Shown here one piece after another: positions 1 through 5,390 of a stretch of DNA of 8,584 bases. The first letter of the stretch is position 1, and every line of letters begins with the position of its first letter. Source of the stretch: Thermoplasmata archaeon (GTDB taxonomy: Archaea > Thermoplasmatota > Thermoplasmata > Thermoplasmatales > Thermoplasmataceae); assembly GCA_021797955.1 (NCBI GenBank), contig JAJZYV010000060.1, positions 1 through 8,584 on the forward strand, given 5' to 3'. The position numbers and the translations under genes were made by a program. The notes beneath the pieces were generated by a model, which saw only the letters and a list, made by a program, of their open reading frames with translations, was not told the DNA's origin and ran no database searches.

Positions 1-27
1 CAAAGTTGAGAGGTAAGAATTTCATAG

Positions 28-211
28 AAGACACTCCATCAATTATCAAAAGAAGTTGCAAACCGGGATGAAATTGTTAAGCACAACAGACTGACCAGTT
101 ACAAAAAATAGAAAACTTAATGAAAGAGAAGGGATTGCCTTCAATAAATTACCTGAACAAGACGAAATCGATGAAGAATTAAGAGGACCAGAGGAGACTC
201 AAGCGGATTGA
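28..211 (+). pseudogene. Possible broken 3' end of an unknown gene
   Basis: Two adjoining plus-strand open stretches could be one damaged gene. The first, about 27 codons, contains KEVANRDEIVKHNRL and runs into TAG at 109-111, just after a run of six A. The second, in another frame, is open from 95 to the TGA at 209-211 and ends in the acidic tail LRGPEETQAD. A slip in the A-run would join them into roughly 60 residues of charged, helix-like sequence. I recognise no family. Each stretch is short enough to occur by chance, and the 5' part is stop-rich or outside the window, so this is a weak call. Confidence 0.25.
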
Positions 212-807
212 AACGGTTATTATTTAAAATGATATTAAATTCTTTAGATCATCAAGATTTGCAGTGGATGCCTTCTTTGAATGTGAGTCACACTGAATAC
301 CCCTCTTCTATGATCAATCTGACATTCGTATCAACTGATGGAACGTGACACTTCACATTTGTCATGTCTAATGAAGTTTACTTTACAAATTTTTTTACAC
401 ATTGATGCACCAGAATAGGTATAATAACTTGTAAAGTGGCTGCGAATCCATGGTAATGGCCACTCGGTACGCACTGAACTCATGATCCTGGACTAACGTT
501 TATCCATAGTAATAGCGGTTCAGCCGTCAATTTATGGGTATTTTTCTGGACGATTTTGCTAGACTCTGGACTTTGGGCTGTCGATTTTTGCCTATAATCA
601 TGTATGCTTCATGAAGGGAAAAGTCCGGAAATCATGCTAAAACCCTGACCAAGAATCTGTGAAGGATGCAGCATGACATGACTCATGGGCGGAAATTCCT
701 GGAATGGTCAGTCCAGTCGAGAAGTCCATTAGTCGAGTATTAGAGTACATCCTTTATGAACGACCCGAAATATGTGTTCATGGTTTTGACCAATCAATGA
801 ATCTGAT
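212..807. other. Stretch with no supportable gene
   Basis: About 600 bases without a credible gene. The longest start-to-stop frame noticed is 229-348 (plus, 39 codons). It is followed in the same frame by 18 more open codons to 405, so a dead small gene with one nonsense codon is possible but unproven. Bases 420-790 look less AT-rich than the surroundings. On the minus strand one frame reads as short open blocks separated by stops about every 20 codons, which is near chance. No tRNA, terminal inverted repeat or CRISPR-like periodicity was seen. Confidence 0.5.
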
Positions 808-922
808 TTATTCAATCTTCCTTACCACAATCTCCCCTTTGACTTCATAAAATCCAATATGCTCGGATTCCGAGGATTTGAATTTCTTTTGCTATTTCCT
901 TATGGAGAGGCATTATTAATTA
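808..922 (-). pseudogene. AbrB-type DNA-binding protein remnant, copy 1
   Basis: Reading on the minus strand, the C-terminal half of an AbrB/SpoVT swapped-hairpin protein is visible: SSESEHIGFYEVKGEIVVRK, then IE and TAA (810-808). Upstream, the equivalent of the ITLPKEVAVKL segment appears as MPLHKEIAKEIQ beginning at the ATG 913-911, but in a different frame. A one-base shift near 877-884 therefore separates the two halves, and the N-terminal strand of the fold is not recognisable. The C-terminal 20 residues closely match the intact copy at 2923-3084. It lies about 80 bases downstream of the rhomboid-like gene on the same strand. It is a relic of one of four direct copies. Confidence 0.75.
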
Positions 923-998
923 CGTTACGACCAAATTTAGGATAGTATATTTTGATTTACACAGCTTTTGGGAAGTTAATTAAAAACACTTTTCTTAT

Positions 999-1700
999 CT
1001 AAAGTCTTAGCCACAACAATTTGTCTCCGAACAAAATTATATAAACAGAAGCAATCAGGAAGCCACTTAAAAATGAAATGAAATGTAAAAATGAGTCCAC
1101 TCCTGGTGCCACTGAAAAGAATAGTGGGAAATCTACGACTAAAAAGATGATTGTAATGCCAAAAAGCAAGACTGTAAAAACATAGGTTACCAATCCTCTG
1201 GCCCTCTCCGATCCTCCTAGTTTTATGTTGAAGGTACTGATCTCCTTTTTCCTTTTATGATAACAATATAATAAGTAAAATAGTATGTCAAAGATGGCAA
1301 TAAATGCGAGCGCACCCATGAATCCATAAACAATCCCGGATTGGCCAAGAGAATATCCATTTGGTGCGCTAAGCCAATAAACAATGAGATTTATAACATT
1401 GCCTATTACTGCTGATAGAAGGGATACCCATATTGAAAGCAAGTATCTTTTAACTCTCATGAATCTGCTGTACCGAACATTCGCTGCACAGAAGACTAAA
1501 GCATAAATTGCATAATCAACAACATTACCATCGCCATCGAATATAAACATAGAGGTAATTATTCCCCATGGCGTCTTTATACTGTTATAGAGAATGGGAG
1601 TGTTTGCTGTATATTTGAGTACGAGATACCCTGTTAAGAAAATAATAACGCCGAAAATAGGAAGGAGAAATTCATAACATATGCTATATTTTTTTTCCAT
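999..1700 (-). CDS. Rhomboid-like intramembrane serine protease
   Basis: A 233-residue, strongly hydrophobic protein with about six predicted membrane segments (roughly residues 11-31, 60-77, 87-110, 120-146, 169-190 and 203-225). The rhomboid active-site signature is present: GQSG at 119-122 followed by IVYGFMGA, placing the nucleophile at Ser121. A late histidine, His206 in SFLHFISFLSGFL, sits where family members carry the catalytic His of an AHxxG-type segment. The segment before the serine (GNVINL, 100-105) also resembles the rhomboid TM2-TM3 region, although the usual TM2 HxxxxN is not evident. Rhomboids cleave membrane proteins within the bilayer; the substrate here is unknown. It is flanked on both sides by same-strand AbrB-type remnants at 808 and 1820, so it looks like cargo of that array. 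The ATG at 1700 has an A/T box about 28 bases upstream, supporting a leaderless start. Confidence 0.75.
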   Translation of the reverse strand: MEKKYSICYEFLLPIFGVIIFLTGYLVLKYTANTPILYNSIKTPWGIITSMFIFDGDGNVVDYAIYALVFCAANVRYSRFMRVKRYLLSIWVSLLSAVIGNVINLIVYWLSAPNGYSLGQSGIVYGFMGALAFIAIFDILFYLLYCYHKRKKEISTFNIKLGGSERARGLVTYVFTVLLFGITIIFLVVDFPLFFSVAPGVDSFLHFISFLSGFLIASVYIILFGDKLLWLRL

Positions 1701-1724
1701 TTTTGAGCAGTCATTAAACTTGAG

Positions 1725-1732
1725 ATATTTAA
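1725..1732 (-). promoter_or_regulatory. TATA-like box of the rhomboid-like gene
   Basis: TTAAATAT on the minus strand is centred about 28 bases before the ATG at 1700, with no Shine-Dalgarno sequence between. The spacing matches an archaeal box A driving a leaderless transcript that begins near the start codon. Confidence 0.5.
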
Positions 1733-1819
1733 TGATGATTGTAATCAGACAAAACGTGGAACCAGTTTCTTAAAAAAATGAAAGAAGTTATGTTAAATCA
1801 TGCTTCAGTAGGTCTTGTG

Positions 1820-1940
1820 CTACTCAGTCTTCCTTACCACAATTTCCCCTTTGACCTCATAAAATCCTATACTATCTGATGCTTTCAATCTCCTCGTAAA
1901 TCTCAGATGATCCCGTTTGATTAAGATTCATGTCTGTTGA
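1820..1940 (-). pseudogene. AbrB-type DNA-binding protein remnant, copy 2
   Basis: The minus strand encodes RRLKASDSIGFYEV followed by KGEIVVRKTE and TAG (1822-1820), the C-terminal half of the AbrB-type fold. Upstream the match to the intact copy at 2923-3084 is interrupted by deletions and frame changes: a stretch resembling TCC-AAG-GGC-TCA-TCT of copy 3 is present around 1900-1923, but the PKEVAVKL segment is largely lost. No usable start remains. It lies divergently upstream of the AbiV-like gene at 2094, the same arrangement as copies 3 and 4 with their plus-strand neighbours. The 5' boundary is approximate. Confidence 0.7.
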
Positions 1941-2063
1941 TCATGAGATCATAAAAGATGGTTTCGGTGAAAGTTCTTGGAAAATCTCTTTCTTGGTTTG
2001 ACTTTTAAGATCGACTTAAGACAATAAGTTTTGCAATAATGTCTATCATATTCTGCCTGAGAA

Positions 2064-2073
2064 ACTTAATACA
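2064..2073 (+). promoter_or_regulatory. TATA-like box of the AbiV-like gene
   Basis: ACTTAATACA is centred about 26 bases upstream of the ATG at 2094. No Shine-Dalgarno sequence is visible before the start, so a leaderless mRNA is the simplest reading. Confidence 0.35.
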
Positions 2074-2093
2074 TTGTATAGACTTTTAGAATA

Positions 2094-2831
2094 ATGGAAA
2101 TTGAACCTACGTTAGATGGCTTGGATCTTTGCGTTAGAAACTCTCTTAGACTATTCGAAGACTCATGCACGCAAAGACTATCATTGCCTACTGTAGGCGC
2201 AATACTAGAGATTGGCCTAGAGGAAGCAGTGAAAGGATTCCTTATTTTAATATGCTTAGAAAAAAATGTATTGATTTCAGGGAAAAAATTGATAGATTTG
2301 GATAAATCGCTTTCCGACTTTATAGTTAGCGTAAGAGAATTTAATAATAAGATAGATTGTCAAAAACAGTTAGTCTCTGCATTCAGAAAACATAAGGTTA
2401 AGACTAACATACTAAATTTTCTCGGAGGTTTAATTAGCTTCGTTCCTCCTGAATCGGTCACAATAAAAGATTTTACAAAAGATTTTCTCAATGGCTTAAA
2501 TCCAAATCTGGGAGATGATTCACTTGAAAAACTTTTAAGTTCTCCCTCCTTCACTGATTTCATAAGTCAGAATATGAATGCTACCCAAAGCGTACTTATG
2601 AGACTATCGGGGAAAATCAAAGAGTCAGGATTTTATGTTGATTGGACAGGGTCATGTTTCAGGTATCCAGAAATAGATAATAACACAATACTAAGGATGG
2701 CTAATTTTTTATTTAGCGTCATAGCTGGTTTCAAGATGCTTACAGGTTTACTTCAAATTAAATTGCAAACTAAATTGGATGTTAGCAATCTTTACAAAGA
2801 ACTTACTGTATTGGAGGATCGACTGAAATAG
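2094..2831 (+). CDS. AbiV-like abortive infection protein
   Basis: A 245-residue soluble protein whose landmarks fit the AbiV family. An N-terminal helix RNSLRLFEDSC (15-25) is followed by a second helix containing GLEEAVKGFL (41-50), matching the family's EE-x2-K core helix. Then come a basic His-containing segment FRKHKVK (97-103) and a late KESGFYVDW (176-184), the conserved glycine-tyrosine-valine-aspartate region of AbiV proteins. In lactococci AbiV blocks phage development; the mechanism in archaea is unknown. AbiV helices resemble HEPN-type all-helical folds, but no RxxxxH RNase motif is evident here. The start at 2094 is supported by the upstream A/T box and by a shared N-terminus with the broken paralogue at 4143 (PTLDGLDLCVRNS versus PTLERFRLCVKNS). 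Copy 2 of the AbrB-type gene lies divergently upstream and intact copy 3 lies convergently downstream. Confidence 0.7.
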   Translation: MEIEPTLDGLDLCVRNSLRLFEDSCTQRLSLPTVGAILEIGLEEAVKGFLILICLEKNVLISGKKLIDLDKSLSDFIVSVREFNNKIDCQKQLVSAFRKHKVKTNILNFLGGLISFVPPESVTIKDFTKDFLNGLNPNLGDDSLEKLLSSPSFTDFISQNMNATQSVLMRLSGKIKESGFYVDWTGSCFRYPEIDNNTILRMANFLFSVIAGFKMLTGLLQIKLQTKLDVSNLYKELTVLEDRLK

Positions 2832-2922
2832 CTCATCCTGTCCGATTTAAAATCGAAGTATTTCTATAGATAACCCTATGAAGGTTATGTAAGTAACGTT
2901 GTAGGATAATATAGATGTCTGG

Positions 2923-3084
2923 TCACTTAATCTTCCTTAGCACAATTTCTCCATTAACCTCATAAAATCCTATATGTTTCGATTCTGAAACATTTAACTT
3001 CACTGCAACTTCTTTAGGTAGAGTGATTCTCAAAGATGAGCCCTTGGATGAGGTTCTTGTCACTGCTATAAGTTTATCTGGCAT
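2923..3084 (-). CDS. AbrB/SpoVT-type small DNA-binding protein, intact copy 3
   Basis: A complete 53-residue gene from ATG (3084-3082) to TGA (2925-2923). The layout is that of an AbrB-type swapped-hairpin domain: an N-terminal strand LIAVTRTSSKGSSLRITL (5-22), the PKEVAVKLNVSES loop-helix (23-35) with the family's characteristic P-K-E, and a C-terminal hairpin HIGFYEVNGEIVLRKIK (37-53). Such proteins dimerise and bind DNA as transition-state-type regulators or as antitoxins of toxin-antitoxin pairs. It is the only unbroken one of four related copies here. It faces away from the DUF4145-like gene at 3208 and converges on the AbiV-like gene ending at 2831, so it could control either. An AAATTTAA box about 26 bases before the ATG supports this start and a leaderless transcript. 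Confidence 0.8.
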   Translation of the reverse strand: MPDKLIAVTRTSSKGSSLRITLPKEVAVKLNVSESKHIGFYEVNGEIVLRKIK

Positions 3085-3103
3085 TGGTAGGGTAATAAGT
3101 GGA

Positions 3104-3116
3104 TTAAGTTAAATTT
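3104..3116 (-). promoter_or_regulatory. TATA-like box of AbrB copy 3
   Basis: AAATTTAACTTAA on the minus strand is centred about 26 bases upstream of the ATG at 3084. The same AAATTTAA core at nearly the same spacing precedes copy 4, so the promoter was duplicated together with the coding region. Confidence 0.55.
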
Positions 3117-3207
3117 GTTCATAAAATAAACATTTGCAAAGTAAAGATTTACATTTTTGATAATATAGGGTGAGAATCTTTATTTTCAATAAATATTTCT
3201 CATCTCA

Positions 3208-3857
3208 ATGGCAAGATATTACCAACCGAGAGTTAATACTTATGCTTTTAACTGTCTACATTGTGGGGTCTACGCCAAACAAGATTGGTACTTCACTTTT
3301 GTTTATGGAAATGCCGACAAAGACAATCCTAATCAGACCTATAATCGTAAAAAACTGGAAGAAATGAAAGTTTCCAAATGCACCCATTGTGATGATATTG
3401 TAATTTGGTCTCGAGAAAATATGCTGATTCCACGGGGAATGGAAGTCCAAGAGCCCCCAGGAGATGTACCAGATAAAATAAAGGAAATTTACATTGTAGC
3501 TGGAAAGGTTTTCAATGATTCTCCTCGGGCATCAGGCGCTCTAATAAGGATGGCACTTGAACTACTTCTTCAGTTCATTAATAAAAACGATCTTGGATTG
3601 GATAAGAACATAACTGAGTTGATAAAGTCAAGGACCCTGGACAACTCATTAAGGACCCATCAATTTTGAGAGTAAATAGAAATGATATAATGCAATCAGG
3701 ATAGATTAAAATTTTTGAGGATAAAGATGATGTGGCATATTTGTTTGATCTTTATAATATGGTTTTTGAAGAGATGATTACAAGACCTAAAAAGCTTGAA
3801 GAGTATTACAAAAAGATACCGGAATCTAAAAGAAAGGAGATTGAAAATAGAAAGTGA
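3208..3857 (+). pseudogene. DUF4145-like zinc-ribbon protein, frameshifted
   Basis: The first 153 codons (3208-3669) carry a split zinc ribbon, CLHC at residues 16-19 and CTHC at 58-61, followed by IPRG, VPDKIKEIY and SPRASGALIRMALELLL. This is the order seen in DUF4145 proteins, which often occur alone or fused to nucleases in defence settings; their biochemical role is not established. The frame then ends early in LRTHQF. The missing C-terminus continues in another frame from about 3660: SILRVNRNDIMQSG, a TAG at 3702-3704, then IKIFEDKDDVAYLFDLYN and finally EEYYKKIPESKRKEIENRK with TGA at 3855-3857. One frameshift plus one nonsense codon thus explain the break, and the reconstructed length of about 215 residues is reasonable for the family. 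The ATG at 3208 has only a weak A/T box upstream. AbrB copy 3 is divergent to it. Confidence 0.75.
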
Positions 3858-3907
3858 CCTCATATGGAACCGAAAACTAAATCACAACACAAAGTAATCT
3901 ATATCCA

Positions 3908-4065
3908 TCAAATCTTCCCTACCATAATCTCCCCTTTGACTTCATAAATTCCTATATGTTCCGATTCTGAAACATTCAACTTATCTGAAATCGATTTCGG
4001 AATTATTATCCCTAATGAAGAGCCCAGTTTTGATGCCTTCATTACTGCGATTAATTGTCTGGCAT
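3908..4065 (-). pseudogene. AbrB-type DNA-binding protein, copy 4, 1-base frameshift
   Basis: The minus strand starts with ATG-CCA-GAC like copy 3 (ATG-CCA-GAT) but lacks one base in the fourth codon (around 4055-4058). The ATG frame hits TAA at once, while the rest reads on in another frame: LIAVMKASKLGSSLGIIIPK, SISDKLNVSESEHIGIYEV and KGEIMVGKI with TGA at 3910-3908. Apart from the missing base the whole fold is recognisable, so inactivation looks recent. An internal ATG at 4042-4040 could give a 44-residue product lacking most of the first strand, so residual function cannot be excluded. It is divergent to the AbiV-like remnant at 4143. Confidence 0.75.
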
Positions 4066-4085
4066 TTTGAGTTATAAGGGGAATA

Positions 4086-4098
4086 AATTAAATTTATA
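4086..4098 (-). promoter_or_regulatory. TATA-like box of AbrB copy 4
   Basis: TATAAATTTAATT on the minus strand is centred about 26 bases upstream of the ATG at 4065. It shares the AAATTTAA core and the following TCC-CTTAT pattern with the promoter of copy 3. It lies inside the 77-base gap separating the divergent AbrB and AbiV-like remnants. Confidence 0.5.
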
Positions 4099-4142
4099 GA
4101 TAAACTCCATTAATTCTATACGCGGCTTGAGCTTAAAAGTAT

Positions 4143-4343
4143 ATGAAATGCAAACCGACCCTTGAGAGATTTAGACTATGTGTTAAAAATTCTGCCTTGC
4201 TCTCCAAAAATGCATATGCATATGGTATGTCTCTTCTAACAATTGGTGCTATATCAGAGATTGAGTAGTAAGAATCAGCACTTTATTAGAATCAGTTCCA
4301 TTTGTTTAAGGCATTTTTACAGTCTATGGAATTTCCTTTATAA
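4143..4343 (+). pseudogene. AbiV-like protein remnant, 5' end only
   Basis: From ATG 4143 the frame reads 41 codons containing KPTLERFRLCVKNSALL and SLLTIGAISEIE, aligning with the N-terminus of the AbiV-like protein at 2094 (EPTLDGLDLCVRNSLRL and SLPTVGAILEIG). It then meets TAG-TAA at 4266-4271 exactly where the paralogue has Leu-Glu of the core EE helix. It continues in frame as ESALY, another TAG (4287-4289), then NQFHLFKAFLQSMEFPL and TAA at 4341-4343. The rest of the gene, about 170 codons, is not recognisable downstream. This is a nonsense-ridden, truncated second copy, divergent to AbrB copy 4. Confidence 0.7.
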
Positions 4344-4655
4344 TGAGGTCTCGAATACGTTGTTAAGAAATCTTCACCGTTTTTATTTTAAGCCCTGCCA
4401 GTCATGAAAAAATTACCTAATCCCTTTTTCTTTATTTCCGCCTAGCTCTGCATGTTTTCGTTTCCTCAAGTCCGAATTGTGCAGGATCACTTCAATTTTA
4501 ACGCAAATCGCTACATTATTTATGTACATTTAAAGAGGTTAAGAAATCATTTTAATTTATTTGGTAAAGGATTGAGAAGAAGGAATAAATGTTTTTTTGA
4601 ATAACAGAAATCAGTTCATTTTCGCTTCATTTTGCCTAAATTTGATTCAGATTTT
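4344..4655. other. Stretch with no supportable gene
   Basis: About 310 bases between the AbiV-like remnant and the end of the restriction operon. It is AT-rich with frequent stops in every frame I followed, and it contains no continuation of the AbiV-like reading frame that I could recognise. T-runs on the plus strand near 4380 and 4590 are not placed to terminate the minus-strand operon ending at 4656. Confidence 0.5.
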
Positions 4656-5390
4656 TCAGAAAGGTGCATCGAGCTTGAATTTACTAAACGTCGCTTCCAA
4701 AGGTTCTCTTAGGTCTTTGGGAAATAAAGATGAATAATTCCTAAGTATGAAAGGTGAAAAGTCTTCTTCGGTCCAACCAACTGCCATAACCACTATTGGA
4801 AACAAATTTTGTTGGTCTTCAGCGATCATCCTCTCAATTTTCCGCTTTTCACTAGAAAGATCAATTCCTTTTCTCTTCCGTCCCAGGCTATAGGCAAAAC
4901 CATACAAGTATTCTGGTTCTATATTTCTAAACCAATCTCTATCTTGATTTTCTTCTTTGATCTCTTCCCACTTAACAGTTCCGATTTTTCTCGAATGACG
5001 GAAAGGTACTTGTCTAATCCCTTTTGATTCATTAAAACCAGTGATACCCTCAAAGTAAGCCTTCATTTCTTTAGGCATATTCCTATCCCAACTACTAGGC
5101 GAGAGTTTACTTTCAATCAGGAATAGCCTAACGGTTTTTCCAGAACGTATGTCCTGAAAAGCAAGGTCAGGTCTCCTTAAGTTTCCAACTCCTCTCTTAG
5201 GACCAACTTGCCTGTACTCTTTACCATTATGCACTAGGTTTATAGTTTTCCAAGAGCCATGTGGTGGATTGTAATATACTAAATGAAGAAATTTAATTTC
5301 TTCCGCTAATCTTAAGATAAGATTGTCCACATGGTCTTCGCTGATATGGTCAGGTTGCCATTTTTTCAAATCTTCAACAGTCAGATTCAT
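4656..5390 (-). CDS. PD-(D/E)XK restriction endonuclease-like subunit
   Basis: I place the start at the ATG 5390-5388, giving 244 residues, because it forms an ATGA overlap with the stop of the upstream 510-aa gene. The frame is open further upstream to 5456, but that would overlap the neighbour by 70 bases. The nuclease core is clear: RRPDLAF (residues 72-78) followed after 18 residues by RLFLIESKLS (88-97), so Asp75, Glu93 and Lys95 fit the PD-(D/E)XK metal site. An acidic helix (ILRLAEEIKFLH, 25-36) could supply the usual upstream Glu. It is the third gene of an operon with a winged-helix regulator and the 510-aa protein, and is divergent to a DNA methyltransferase. It is therefore probably the cleavage component of a restriction-modification system, either alone or with the 510-aa protein. 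Specificity cannot be read from sequence. Confidence 0.7.
   Translation of the reverse strand: MNLTVEDLKKWQPDHISEDHVDNLILRLAEEIKFLHLVYYNPPHGSWKTINLVHNGKEYRQVGPKRGVGNLRRPDLAFQDIRSGKTVRLFLIESKLSPSSWDRNMPKEMKAYFEGITGFNESKGIRQVPFRHSRKIGTVKWEEIKEENQDRDWFRNIEPEYLYGFAYSLGRKRKGIDLSSEKRKIERMIAEDQQNLFPIVVMAVGWTEEDFSPFILRNYSSLFPKDLREPLEATFSKFKLDAPF

Larger units (their letters stand above)
808..4065 (-). repeat. Four direct AbrB-type gene copies at about 1-kb spacing
   Basis: Stop codons at 808, 1820, 2923 and 3908 give intervals of 1012, 1103 and 985 bases, all copies on the minus strand. The last 18 or so codons are the best conserved part (HIGFYEVKGEIVVRKIE and close variants), while the 5' parts have decayed differently in copies 1, 2 and 4. 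Each interval carries one unrelated gene. Outside the coding regions and, for copies 3 and 4, the promoter, no similarity is evident just beyond the stop codons. Confidence 0.7.

Noticed and set aside
229..405. 39-codon plus-strand frame followed in frame by 18 more codons after a TGA
   Set aside because: It is possibly a dead small gene, but it is too short, has no recognisable family, and lacks a second copy for comparison.
590..760. GGGAAAAGTCCGG block reminiscent of a structured RNA such as RNase P RNA
   Set aside because: Only a short similarity; no matching conserved distal elements or convincing long-range pairing could be traced.
420..790. A minus-strand frame that looked like a decayed transposase, with pieces such as DHEFSAYRVAITMDSQPLY
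   Set aside because: It contains about six stops in roughly 115 codons, close to chance, and no catalytic motif or terminal repeat was found.
2843..2855. CGATTT-A-AAATCG inverted repeat between the convergent AbiV-like and AbrB genes, considered as a terminator
   Set aside because: The stem is six pairs, five of which are separated by almost no loop, and it has no following T-run; it is too short and AT-rich to support a call.
3170..3367. 65-residue plus-strand frame overlapping the start of the DUF4145-like gene
   Set aside because: The overlapping frame carries both zinc-ribbon halves and is clearly the real gene; this one shows no motif.
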